A stretch of DNA of 64,000 bases from an uncultured Pelagibacteraceae bacterium. Its GTDB lineage: Bacteria > Pseudomonadota > Alphaproteobacteria > Pelagibacterales > Pelagibacteraceae. Positions 1 to 9,895 of the stretch are shown here, one piece after another. A program made the position numbers and the translations under genes. The stretch's first letter is position 1. Each line of letters opens with the position of its first letter. The stretch lies in assembly GCA_902535745.1 (NCBI GenBank), contig CACAUR010000005.1, positions 1 to 64,000 of the forward strand. The letters run 5' to 3'. The notes beneath the pieces were generated by a model, which saw only the letters and a program-made list of their open reading frames with translations, was not told the origin of the DNA and made no database searches.

Positions 1-7
1 CATAATT

Positions 8-592
8 TTAATGTTCCAGTAGCTTTTCTACACCGTTGGTGTATTTGGAAAATCTAGATCTTGGAAAGGGAAAGTCTTTCATCAGTTCGTTTAAATCTTT
101 TTTAAAAGAAGCTTTTAACTCAATTATTTGGTTTTTATCAATACCTAAAAATTTCCTGTGCTTTGTAAAGTAATTTATATCATTATCTATGGTAACTCTA
201 ATGTCTCTATATTTAAAATAATCCCTAGTATACTCAACATAAAGGACTGGCTTGCATGAGCCATAGTCTTTGTCGAAGAAACCCAAATTTTTCATATTAT
301 TAGTTTTTTTTAAGTCTATTTGATTACTCGTTTTGTATCTACCCTCCGTACTAGATATTTTTATTTCTAAAAAATTTCTATCATCCTCGTACCTTCTCAA
401 TCTAATTTTTTTTCTTGGTAGACATCCTTCAATTGAGTCATTAAACATTTCAAATTTATCATTATCAAAATAAAGATTGTTGATTTTTCTTGTTTCAAAA
501 ATTTTTGAAGCCCCTTTTGATATCAGATATTCTTTAAACTCAGATAATTGATATTTATTTATCAAAAGTTTTTCTTCTATTCTAAAACTCAT
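8..592 (-). CDS. VTC domain-containing protein (polyphosphate polymerase-like)
   Basis: 194 aa; N-terminal FRIEEKLLI, LYFD and KIRLRRYE..FLEIKI motifs typical of the VTC/CYTH-like tunnel fold. Confidence 0.8.
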   Translation of the reverse strand: MSFRIEEKLLINKYQLSEFKEYLISKGASKIFETRKINNLYFDNDKFEMFNDSIEGCLPRKKIRLRRYEDDRNFLEIKISSTEGRYKTSNQIDLKKTNNMKNLGFFDKDYGSCKPVLYVEYTRDYFKYRDIRVTIDNDINYFTKHRKFLGIDKNQIIELKASFKKDLNELMKDFPFPRSRFSKYTNGVEKLLEH

Positions 593-597
593 AATTT

Positions 598-2925
598 TTA
601 TTTAATCATTGTATTCAAGGTTTTTATTTGTGAAAACTTATCTGTCTCAACGTTACTTTCAGAATTCTCGCAGCTAAAATTTTCTACACTTATAAAACCA
701 CCAAAAAATTCTTGTTTCTTTTTATATGCAGCTAGACAAATTTCTAGATTTTGTGAATTATTATTAATTACTTTTACAATAGATCCATCCTTAGAAGCTA
801 TTCCCATTTTTGAATCTTTTATATTAATTTCATTTGTAGTCAGTATAGATCTCTCACCCACCGAAAGTGCTTTATCTCCACAATTACTTAAATTAAATTG
901 ATTTATATCATAATTGCCGAAAGAAAAATCAGCACAATCATTTTTTGAATTATTTATATAAATATCATTTATATTTACTTTAGAAAAATCTAAATCAAGA
1001 GCGTCACTATACGCTTCAGTAACTTTAATTTCTTTTATCTCACCACTCGAATTGATTAAATTGATGGTGTCTTCACATGCTCCATTTGAACCGTTTATTT
1101 CCACATTTTCAAACTTTATATTTATAAAAGACAAACAACCAGTAAGGCCGTAATCATTTATTGAGCTCGACTGTACTTTGTCAAAATCATTTACTTTCAA
1201 GCCAATAAAATTAATGTTAATTTTATTTAATCCCCCATTAATAAAGTAAGCTCTAGCAAAAGGAGTTTTTTGATAGATATCTAAATTATTTTGATCTTCA
1301 TTAAACTTAACCTCTATATTTTCATCATGATAAAAATCTGCATTTTTAATTCTTAATTTTTTGTAATTGTTATTTTGATTTTTTTTATTGAGATTTTCTT
1401 TTATACCAATGTATTGATAAATTGTATCATTTTTAATGAGTTCATCAGAAATAAGTTTTAAAACTTCTTCTTTTTGAAGATTAATTTTTTCACATTTTAA
1501 ATCTTCTATATTACATAATAAATAGTCTTCATTAAAATTATTATAAACAACTTTTAAATTTTTGTTTTCAGTCTTTGTTTTACGCAAAGCATCAAAATAG
1601 TTTTTCACCAGCGTATTTTTAATATCCTCAGGTGCAAAATTTTTATTAGATACATATTTTTTTAAAATCATTAAATTATTTGATAATTTTTTGAAAAATA
1701 GCTCAACCTCATTTTTTGAAAGGCTTCCTCCCGATCCTAAGAATTTTTTATATAAAATACCTTTATCTAAATTTTGAATCTTTATATGAGCTTTTTTTAC
1801 ATTTTCTAGATCAATAATTGTAAAATCATAATTCTTGTCATTAAACATTTCCATCTGGCTAACAGCTTCATCAATCACTATATCTCCGTCATAATAAACT
1901 GGCTCAAAATACTCACCAAGTGAATTCCAATGAAACTTCCTATTGTGCGGAGACATTCCATGTCTTGCTCCCACAGCATACATTAAGGAGCTAAAAACTC
2001 CCAATTTTTCCGATCCAACACTATTTTCGTTGCTTAAAACATTTTCGTTTAAATTATAATGTGAGATATTTACTGGACCTAATGTCATTTCTTCAATCCA
2101 CTTTAAGTAGACCTTGTTCAATTCAGTTAAAGCCTTATTTGATATTTGAAAGTGATTTTCAGATTTTCTTGCCCAATTAGAATTGGTAATTCTTGCAACC
2201 TGATTATCAAGTCCTGAATTAAAAAAAGGATTGTTATTTTCTAGGAAAGTGAACATATATCTCTCACTTCCTTCTAACAGTGGTCCTTCAACTCTTTTAT
2301 TGTATTCCAACATTTCTTTTCTAACTTTTTCTTGAAATAACATTTTTTTTTCAAGATTATTTACTTTTACATCCACTAAAAAAGTTCTAGGAGCCAGTAT
2401 ATCTATTTCACTCAAAAATTTTGTAAAAAGTATTTCATAATTCGGATCTTTCCTTGTTTCTGGAATGAAAAGTTTAAAATCCACTATTCCATTAATATTT
2501 CCTTTATCTAGTTTAACATCTAGTGAGGTAAAGAAGTTTCCATCGATTATTTGTATATGATCTTTAAGGTCGCCACTTAACCTTACTCTACCTTTATGTG
2601 CGCAAACAATGTTATCTTTATAAAAAGCCTTAACAGTAGCTACGAATCTTCTTTTATTTTTCTTTTTTAAGACACTATTATTAGCAAATTGATTTTCTTT
2701 TTTTTCTCGTTCAACCAAAACTTCAAAAATATTCGAGTACCAATTTCTAGACTGCTTAATTTCAATTATAATGTTTTCAGGTGTTGAATTAAAAACTTTT
2801 TGTGCTTGAGAATTATCTAAAAAAGAATAACAATTATTTTCTTGTGAATAAGAATAATTTGACAAAAGAAAGAAAAGAAAAATTGTATTTATCAATATCA
2901 AACATTTTCTAAACATATGAGACAT
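598..2925 (-). CDS. CotH-kinase-like secreted protein with C-terminal beta-helix-like repeats
   Basis: Signal peptide; HGMSPHNRKFHWNSLGEYFEPVYYDGD resembles the CotH kinase core; C-terminal short repeats (INNSKNDCADFSFGNYDINQFNLSNCGDKALSVGE) like a right-handed beta-helix; neighbours are VTC and DUF4956. Confidence 0.6.
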   Translation of the reverse strand: MSHMFRKCLILINTIFLFFLLSNYSYSQENNCYSFLDNSQAQKVFNSTPENIIIEIKQSRNWYSNIFEVLVEREKKENQFANNSVLKKKNKRRFVATVKAFYKDNIVCAHKGRVRLSGDLKDHIQIIDGNFFTSLDVKLDKGNINGIVDFKLFIPETRKDPNYEILFTKFLSEIDILAPRTFLVDVKVNNLEKKMLFQEKVRKEMLEYNKRVEGPLLEGSERYMFTFLENNNPFFNSGLDNQVARITNSNWARKSENHFQISNKALTELNKVYLKWIEEMTLGPVNISHYNLNENVLSNENSVGSEKLGVFSSLMYAVGARHGMSPHNRKFHWNSLGEYFEPVYYDGDIVIDEAVSQMEMFNDKNYDFTIIDLENVKKAHIKIQNLDKGILYKKFLGSGGSLSKNEVELFFKKLSNNLMILKKYVSNKNFAPEDIKNTLVKNYFDALRKTKTENKNLKVVYNNFNEDYLLCNIEDLKCEKINLQKEEVLKLISDELIKNDTIYQYIGIKENLNKKNQNNNYKKLRIKNADFYHDENIEVKFNEDQNNLDIYQKTPFARAYFINGGLNKININFIGLKVNDFDKVQSSSINDYGLTGCLSFINIKFENVEINGSNGACEDTINLINSSGEIKEIKVTEAYSDALDLDFSKVNINDIYINNSKNDCADFSFGNYDINQFNLSNCGDKALSVGERSILTTNEINIKDSKMGIASKDGSIVKVINNNSQNLEICLAAYKKKQEFFGGFISVENFSCENSESNVETDKFSQIKTLNTMIK

Positions 2926-3524
2926 CTATTTTAGTAATCTCATTTCTTTCTTTAATAGAATCTTTAAAACTATTAAGTTCTTTAGAATTTTCAAAGGATA
3001 ATCGATAAATATACTCATTTGAGTCTTTTAGAACTACCATGTTTTTAATATTTTGGTTTTTTTCAATATCTTCCATTGATTTAGATGAATATATCTCAAT
3101 TGTATTAAGTGACATGCCTTCATTAAATGAGACATTATAAAAAGGTTTGCTAAAAAATTTTTTCAAAATAAACTGGCTTACTCTAGTTCCACCTATTACC
3201 AACAAACATGTTGCAACCAAAATATAAGCAAAATCCATATTTACACTTGCTGCAATTCCAATTGTAATTAAAACAAAATACATTACCAATTCTAACGCGC
3301 TTTTAACTGGATTACGAAATCTTACAATTGACAAAGCACCAATCATTCCAAGTGATAATGCAATGTTACCTGTTATTGTTTTTTGTAATTACATATGTAA
3401 CAACTGGTAAAATTAGAAAAGCTATAGTTTGTTGATATGTTTTAACCCAATTTTGACCAGTTATACTTAAGGAGAATCTAAGAACTAATCCTGAAAGTAT
3501 TAAGAAAACGATATTTTCAATCAT
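2909..3524 (-). pseudogene. DUF4956 family membrane protein, frameshifted at a homopolymer (T6 on + strand, 3379-3384)
   Basis: The 145 aa ORF lacks its N-terminus. Upstream on the minus strand, ATG at 3524 gives MIENIVFLILSGLVLRFSLSITGQNWVKTYQQTIAFLILPVVTYVITK; removing one A joins it to ..TITGNIALSLGMIGALSIVRFRNPVKS. Confidence 0.75.
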
Positions 3525-3579
3525 AGAATGATTATACAAATTTATTAGTTAGATTAAACAAATTAAAGGTGTTGTTTGG

Positions 3580-3653
3580 TGCGCCTGCTAGGAGTCGAAC
3601 CCAGAACCTCCTGGTCCGTAGCCAAGCGCTCTATCCAGTTGAGCTACAGGCGC
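3580..3653 (-). tRNA. tRNA-Arg (ACG)
   Basis: Cloverleaf GCGCCTG-TA-GCTC..GAGC-G-CTTGG CTACGGA CCAGG..CTGGG TTCGACT CCTAG-CAGGCGC; anticodon ACG. Confidence 0.93.
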
Positions 3654-3715
3654 TTAATTTAAAAAATAATCATATTTAATAATGTAATTTTTTTATAATT
3701 AATTATTCTATATTA

Positions 3716-4822
3716 ATGTCAAAAAATTCTAAAGATATTGTTTTTGTTGCAGCTAAAAGATCAGCTATAGGAAGATACAAAGGCATTTACAAAGATCTAC
3801 AAGCACACAATTTAGGGTCATTAGTAATCAAAAGTTTAATTAGTAAAACGAAATTAGAAGTGGATAAAATTGATGAGGTAATATTAGGCCAAGTGTTAAC
3901 TGGGTCCTGTGGACAAAATCCAGCAAGGCAAGCAGCTTTAAATTCTGGAATTCCAAAAGAAAAAACTGCAATAATTATTAATCAAGTGTGTGGGTCTGGA
4001 CTTAGATCTATTGTAAATGGATATCAGTCATTAATAACAAATTCTGCTAACTTTATAATTGCTGGTGGTCAAGAAAGTATGACTAATTCACTGTATGATC
4101 AGATGATGAAAGATGGTTTGACGGATGCTTTTTATAATTACCACATGGGTGTTACAGCTGAAAATGTTGCTGTAAAATATAATATATCAAGACAAGAACA
4201 AGATGAATTTGCACATGAGTCTCAACAGAAAGCTAATGAAGCAATAAATAAAAAAAAGTTTGATAACGAAATTATTAACGATGATACCGATGAACATCCA
4301 AGAACTGGAATTACAATAAACGACCTATCGAAATTAAATTCTGTATTTAAAGAAAATGGAACTGTCACTCCCGGAAATTCATCCGGTATCAACGACGGAG
4401 CGGCTGCAGTAGTTTTAACCACAAGAGAATTAGCAGAAAAACATAATTTAGAAATTTTAGGAAAGATTAAATCTTGGGCAACCTGTGGTGTTGATCCATC
4501 AATGATGGGGTTAGGACCAATACCTTCTTCTAACAAAGCTCTTCAAAAAGCGAAATGGAATATAAAAGATTTGGACTTAGTTGAAATTAATGAAGCCTTC
4601 GCTGCTCAAAGTATTGCTGTAATTAAAGAGTTAAAAATTCCTAAAGAAAAAGTAAATGTGAATGGTGGAGCAATAGCGCTCGGTCATCCGATAGGTGCTT
4701 CAGGAGCAAGAATTGTTGTTACACTTTTAAATGAATTAAAAAAAATAAGTGGAAAAAAAGGCTTGGCAACATTATGCATCGGAGGAGGGATGGGAATTTC
4801 GATGTGTATAGAAAAAGATTAA
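3716..4822 (+). CDS. Acetyl-CoA acetyltransferase (thiolase II)
   Basis: NQVCGSGL active-site Cys, NEAFAAQ, GGAIALGHPIGASGARI, CIGGGMGISMCIE motifs. Confidence 0.93.
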   Translation: MSKNSKDIVFVAAKRSAIGRYKGIYKDLQAHNLGSLVIKSLISKTKLEVDKIDEVILGQVLTGSCGQNPARQAALNSGIPKEKTAIIINQVCGSGLRSIVNGYQSLITNSANFIIAGGQESMTNSLYDQMMKDGLTDAFYNYHMGVTAENVAVKYNISRQEQDEFAHESQQKANEAINKKKFDNEIINDDTDEHPRTGITINDLSKLNSVFKENGTVTPGNSSGINDGAAAVVLTTRELAEKHNLEILGKIKSWATCGVDPSMMGLGPIPSSNKALQKAKWNIKDLDLVEINEAFAAQSIAVIKELKIPKEKVNVNGGAIALGHPIGASGARIVVTLLNELKKISGKKGLATLCIGGGMGISMCIEKD

Positions 4823-4935
4823 TATTTGAGTGATTTATAATATTTATTTAGAATAATATTTTGCACCCAAATTTTTGCGTCTAAATTTTTATAATTAGGC
4901 TTTTTCTTAATAAAATTAATAAATATTTTTAACAT
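4819..4935 (-). CDS. Hypothetical small ORF (38 aa)
   Basis: MLKIFINFIKKKPNYKNLDAKIWVQNIILNKYYKSLKY; fills the gap before aceE and overlaps the thiolase stop convergently; not in the ORF track. Confidence 0.3.
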   Translation of the reverse strand: MLKIFINFIKKKPNYKNLDAKIWVQNIILNKYYKSLKY

Positions 4936-5010
4936 ATGCTAATTAACTCATTTTAGGATGACGAAAAAAAGATATAAATATGTTAAAATATTGATCTTTG
5001 AAAAATATAG

Positions 5011-8000
5011 ATGAAAAAAGACATTCTAGTACCTGATATAGGAGATTTTGATAACGTAGAAATCATAGAAGTTCTTGTAAAAGAGGGTCAAAAAATTCAA
5101 AAAAATGATTCTATTGTTACACTTGAAAGTGATAAATCAAGCGTAGAAGTTCCAAGCACAGAAGAGGGCGAAGTATTAAAAATTTTAGTAAAAGTTGGTG
5201 ATAAAGTTTCAAAGGGAGATAAACTGGTAGAAATTCAATCTGCTTCTGAAAAAAAACCTGAACCTGAAAAAAAAGAAGTCAAAAATTTAGATATTCCTAA
5301 AGATACTGAAAAAATAATTGTAGACGCAGAAAAATCTCAAAAAGCAGAACAAGAAAAACCTGTTGAAACACAAACTATAAGCCAAGAGAAAAAGAAACCA
5401 ACCAGAAATATTGAAATAATATCTGATGGCAATGATTTAGATCCAACTGAAACTAAAGAGTGGCTAGAGTCTTTATCTGCAGTCCTTCAAAATGACGGTA
5501 AAGAAAGAGCTCAATATTTAATAAAACAATTAATTGAACATTCTTATAAAGAAGGCTCAGATTTAGTCTTATCTCGAAATACACCTTACATAAATACTAT
5601 TCCTCCTGAAGAGGATAAAAAATCTCCAGGGGATCAAAACATTGAAAGAAAAATAAGATCTTTAATTAGATGGAATGCAGCTGCAATGGTTGTACGAGCT
5701 AATAAAAAAAACCCTGATCTTGGCGGTCATATAGGAACCTTTGCTTCAGCTGCAACATTATATGACGTTGGTATGAATCATTTTTGGAGAGCAAAAAATA
5801 ATAAGTTTGGTGGAGATTTAATATATTTCCAAGGTCATAGTGCTCCTGGAATTTATGCAAGATCTTTTTTAGAGGGAAGATTAACTGAGAAACAATTAGA
5901 CTCTTTTAGACAGGAGGTCTTACCAGGTGGTTTGTCTTCTTATCCTCATCCTTGGCTTATGCCGAACTACTGGCAGTTTCCAACTGTATCAATGGGTCTT
6001 GGTCCAATGTTAGCGATCTACCAAGCAAGATTTATGAAATATTTAATTAATAGAGGTTTGATTAAAGATGAGAATAGAAAAGTTTGGGCCTTTTTAGGAG
6101 ATGGGGAAATGGATGAACCAGAGTCTTTAGGTGCAATTGGATTAGCATCCAGAGAAAAATTAGACAACCTAATATTTGTGGTTAACTGCAATCTTCAAAG
6201 ATTAGATGGACCCGTTAGAGGCAATGGAAAGATAATTCAGGAACTTGAGGGAATTTTTAGAGGAGCCGGTTGGAACGTATTAAAGGTGATATGGGGATCC
6301 TACTGGGACCAATTATTAGCAAAAGATAAAACAGGTTTATTGGTAAAAAGAATGAATGAAGCTGTTGATGGTGAGTATCAAGCATTTAAGGCGAAGGGCG
6401 GCGCATATGTAAGAGACAAATTTTTTGGAAAATACAAAGAATTAAAAGAAATGGTCTCCAGCTTAACCGATAGAGATATATGGAAGCTTAATCGAGGAGG
6501 CCATGATCCACATAAAGTGTATTCAGCTTACCATAGAGCAGTAGAAAATAAAGGTAGTCCAACAGTGATCATTGCCAAAACTATCAAAGGTTATGGAATG
6601 GGTAAATCTGGGGAAAGTATTAATACCACACATCAACAAAAAAAATTGGACGTAGACGATTTACTTTATTACAGAGATCGATTTGATGTTCCATTAAATG
6701 ACGAGCAGGTAAAAAATATTGAATACTACAGACCAAAAGAAGACGCACAAGAAATAAAATATTTAAAGGAGAGAAGACTTCAACTTGGAGGTTTCATTCC
6801 TGAAAGATCATCTTTTGCCAAATCAATTAAAGTTCCTCCAAAAGATATCTTTGATGTGATGAAACAATCAACAGGTACTAAAGAAATGTCGACGACTATG
6901 GCACTGGTTAGAATGTTAACAAACCTCTTAAGAGATAAAAATGTTTCACCTAAATTAGTTCCTATAATTCCTGATGAGGCTAGAACATTTGGTATGGAGG
7001 GCTTTTTTCAAAAAATTGGTATTTACGCGCATGAAGGTCAAAAGTATGAGCCTGTGGACTCGAAACTACTTTCATCTTACAGGGAAGATAAATCAGGACA
7101 GGTGTTAGAGGAGGGAATAACAGAGGCAGGTTCCATGTCATCTTGGATAGCAGCAGGGACATCATACACTAATCATGATATAGATATGATACCAATATAT
7201 TTGTTCTATTCAATGTTTGGTTTTCAAAGAGTCGGTGATTTCGCCTGGGCTGCAGGTGATAGTCAGGCAAGAGGATTTCTTATAGGAGCTACATCTGGGA
7301 GAACAACTTTGGCTGGAGAAGGATTACAACATCAAGATGGACATAGCCATCTACTTGCTTCCACAATACCAAATTGTGTTTCCTATGACCCAACCTATGC
7401 TTATGAGTTAGCTGTAATATTCAGAGATGGTTTAAGAAGAATGTATGAAAAAAAGGAAAATGTTTTTTATTATATTACAACAATGAATGAAAATTATCCG
7501 CATCCAGCAATACCAAAAGATAAAAATATTGAAGAAGCAATCTTAAAAGGAATGTATAAAATTAAACAAATTTCAAAAAACAAAAAAACAAAAATTCAAC
7601 TATTAGGATCTGGAACTATTTTAAGAGAAATGATGCAGGCGGCGGACATATTAGACAAAGATTTTAAAATTGATTGTGATGTGTGGAGTGTGACAAGTTT
7701 TAATGAATTAAGAAAAGACGGTATGGAAGTGGAGAGATTTAATCTTTTAAACCCAAATGAAAAACCTAAAAATACATATGTTGAAAATTGTTTAAAAGAT
7801 GCCGAAGGCCCTATATTGGCTGCATCAGACTATATGAGAATTACATCAGATCAAATAAGACCTTTTACTAACAAAAGTTTTTATTCGCTAGGAACAGATG
7901 GATATGGAAGAAGTGATAGTAGAGAAAAACTAAGAAATTTCTTTGAGGTTGATAAAAAATATATCGTTACTTATGCTTTAAGTGTTTTAGCAAAAGAACA

Positions 8001-8082
8001 ATTAATCCCCTCAAAATATGCAGAACAAGCTATTAAGAAATATAACATTGATAAAAATAAACCTATACCTACAAAATTATAA
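5011..8082 (+). CDS. aceE: Pyruvate dehydrogenase E1 (homodimeric AceE type) with N-terminal lipoyl domain
   Basis: N-terminal lipoyl domain (VTLESDKSSVEVPSTEEGEV) plus charged linker, then full AceE (GHIGTFASAATLYDVGMNHFWR, GDGEMDEPES, EGITEAGSMSSWIAAGTSY, GDSQARGFLIGATSGRTTLAGEGLQHQDGHSH). Confidence 0.95.
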   Translation: MKKDILVPDIGDFDNVEIIEVLVKEGQKIQKNDSIVTLESDKSSVEVPSTEEGEVLKILVKVGDKVSKGDKLVEIQSASEKKPEPEKKEVKNLDIPKDTEKIIVDAEKSQKAEQEKPVETQTISQEKKKPTRNIEIISDGNDLDPTETKEWLESLSAVLQNDGKERAQYLIKQLIEHSYKEGSDLVLSRNTPYINTIPPEEDKKSPGDQNIERKIRSLIRWNAAAMVVRANKKNPDLGGHIGTFASAATLYDVGMNHFWRAKNNKFGGDLIYFQGHSAPGIYARSFLEGRLTEKQLDSFRQEVLPGGLSSYPHPWLMPNYWQFPTVSMGLGPMLAIYQARFMKYLINRGLIKDENRKVWAFLGDGEMDEPESLGAIGLASREKLDNLIFVVNCNLQRLDGPVRGNGKIIQELEGIFRGAGWNVLKVIWGSYWDQLLAKDKTGLLVKRMNEAVDGEYQAFKAKGGAYVRDKFFGKYKELKEMVSSLTDRDIWKLNRGGHDPHKVYSAYHRAVENKGSPTVIIAKTIKGYGMGKSGESINTTHQQKKLDVDDLLYYRDRFDVPLNDEQVKNIEYYRPKEDAQEIKYLKERRLQLGGFIPERSSFAKSIKVPPKDIFDVMKQSTGTKEMSTTMALVRMLTNLLRDKNVSPKLVPIIPDEARTFGMEGFFQKIGIYAHEGQKYEPVDSKLLSSYREDKSGQVLEEGITEAGSMSSWIAAGTSYTNHDIDMIPIYLFYSMFGFQRVGDFAWAAGDSQARGFLIGATSGRTTLAGEGLQHQDGHSHLLASTIPNCVSYDPTYAYELAVIFRDGLRRMYEKKENVFYYITTMNENYPHPAIPKDKNIEEAILKGMYKIKQISKNKKTKIQLLGSGTILREMMQAADILDKDFKIDCDVWSVTSFNELRKDGMEVERFNLLNPNEKPKNTYVENCLKDAEGPILAASDYMRITSDQIRPFTNKSFYSLGTDGYGRSDSREKLRNFFEVDKKYIVTYALSVLAKEQLIPSKYAEQAIKKYNIDKNKPIPTKL

Positions 8083-8084
8083 TT

Positions 8085-8981
8085 ATGTTTAATAGAATAC
8101 TCGCTACTCCAAAAGTAAGAAAATTTGCACGTGAATTAGGGGCTGATATATCTAACTTAAAAGGGTCTGAAAGAAACGGGAGAATAACGGAGGAAGATGT
8201 CAAAAATTTTATAAAAAATTCTAAAAAGAGCATACCAGTAAAAGAAACCCAAAAACCAGAACCTAAAAAAAAATTAGTTGATCACTCTGAATTTGGCGAA
8301 ATAGAAATTGTTGAAATGCCAAGAGTAAAAAAGCTTGCAGCACCGTTGTTATCCGAATCTTGGAGAACTATTCCACATGTTACACATCATGATGAAGCTG
8401 ATGTTACTGAACTTGAAAACTTCCGAAAAAATTTAAAGGATGGTTACACAGGTGAGCAAAAGAAAATTACCCCACTTGCTTTTATAATTAAGGCATTGGT
8501 GAAAAGTATGATGAAATATCCTGTATTTAATTCATCAATAAAAGATGAAGAAAATTATCAAATTATATTAAAAAAATATTTCCATATTGGTATTGCGGTA
8601 GATACTCCACATGGTCTTATGGTACCTAAAATAAGAGATGCTGACAAATTTAAAATATCTGACTTATCACAAAAATTAAAAGAAGTAAGTGATAAATGTA
8701 GAAATTTAAAAATTGATAAAAAAGAATTTCAAGGTGGTTCAATAACTATCACTAGTCTTGGTGGGATAGGTGGAACATTTTTTACGCCTATAATAAATCC
8801 ACCTGAGGTAGCCATATTAGGAATTGGAAAAATATTTCAAAAAGATAAAAGTGACAAACTTATTCTCCCGCTGTCATTATCCTATGATCACAGAATTATT
8901 AACGGAGCAGATGCTGCAAGATTTTGTAATGAGATTAAAGAAAACTTGGGTAAAAATTTTGCCTACAACCTCTCAATATAA
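8085..8981 (+). CDS. aceF: Dihydrolipoamide acetyltransferase E2, without lipoyl domain
   Basis: Starts directly at the peripheral subunit-binding domain (ATPKVRKFARELGADISNLKGSERNGRITEEDV); catalytic domain with LPLSLSYDHRIINGADAARF. Confidence 0.92.
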   Translation: MFNRILATPKVRKFARELGADISNLKGSERNGRITEEDVKNFIKNSKKSIPVKETQKPEPKKKLVDHSEFGEIEIVEMPRVKKLAAPLLSESWRTIPHVTHHDEADVTELENFRKNLKDGYTGEQKKITPLAFIIKALVKSMMKYPVFNSSIKDEENYQIILKKYFHIGIAVDTPHGLMVPKIRDADKFKISDLSQKLKEVSDKCRNLKIDKKEFQGGSITITSLGGIGGTFFTPIINPPEVAILGIGKIFQKDKSDKLILPLSLSYDHRIINGADAARFCNEIKENLGKNFAYNLSI

Positions 8982-8989
8982 TTAACTAA

Positions 8990-9895
8990 ATGTCAAAAAG
9001 ACTATCACTTATAAGCGCATTTGTTTGTTGTTTAATCTGGGGTACCACGTTTATTGCACAAGACACTGGGATGGATGAAATTGGGCCTTTCACATTTAAT
9101 GGGGTGAGATTTCTTGTTGGTTTCCTTGCGCTGGTTCCTTTTTTTTTAATAATTGAAAAAAATAAATTTTTTTATGAATTTAATAAAGATAGAAGAAATT
9201 TTCTATATCTCTCAATCTCTATAGGTATATTTTTATTCTTAGCCTCTGCATTACAACAAGTTGCACTCCTCTACACTGATGTAGCTAATGCAGCTTTCTT
9301 TACAATTTTTTATGTACCTTTAGTACCATTTGTTCTTTATATCCTTTATCGAAAAAAAGTTCATTGGAGTGTTTGGCCGTCTGTTTTGTTGTGTGTAGTA
9401 GGAGGATACCTGCTAACAAATTTTTACGACGCATCAGTCAGAAAAGGAGACATATTAGTATTGATATGTGCTTTGTTTTGGAGTTTACACATTATTTTTA
9501 TCGGTCAACTGGTAGAAAAATTTGATTTACCAGTCACAGTTGGTCTTATTCAAACTTTAATAGTATCAATTTTATCAATTTTTATTGGATTAGTTTACGA
9601 GACCTTTACAATTTCAAATATTTTATCTGAGACATATGAAATTCTTTATGCAGGCGTATTATCTGGTGGATTTGCCTTTGTTTTACAAATTTATGCGCAA
9701 AAAAACATTAGTCCCGCACCAGCAGCAATAATTTATTCATTAGAGGGTGTTTTTGCAACAATAGCAGCTTGGATTATACTAAATCAAATTTTAAATATAG
9801 ATAATATTTTAGGATGTTTATTTATTCTTGCCGGAGTTTTGCTGTCACAATTGATGCCGGAATTTAAACGATTAAGTATAGATAAACCAAAATAA
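8990..9895 (+). CDS. EamA/DMT family transporter
   Basis: About 10 TM helices; CLIWGTTFIAQ and C-terminal EamA repeat. Confidence 0.85.
   Translation: MSKRLSLISAFVCCLIWGTTFIAQDTGMDEIGPFTFNGVRFLVGFLALVPFFLIIEKNKFFYEFNKDRRNFLYLSISIGIFLFLASALQQVALLYTDVANAAFFTIFYVPLVPFVLYILYRKKVHWSVWPSVLLCVVGGYLLTNFYDASVRKGDILVLICALFWSLHIIFIGQLVEKFDLPVTVGLIQTLIVSILSIFIGLVYETFTISNILSETYEILYAGVLSGGFAFVLQIYAQKNISPAPAAIIYSLEGVFATIAAWIILNQILNIDNILGCLFILAGVLLSQLMPEFKRLSIDKPK

Noticed and set aside
548-901. 117 aa plus-strand ORF
   Set aside because: Antisense to the VTC and CotH-like genes with Phe/Leu/Ser-rich low-complexity translation; typical shadow ORF in AT-rich coding sequence.
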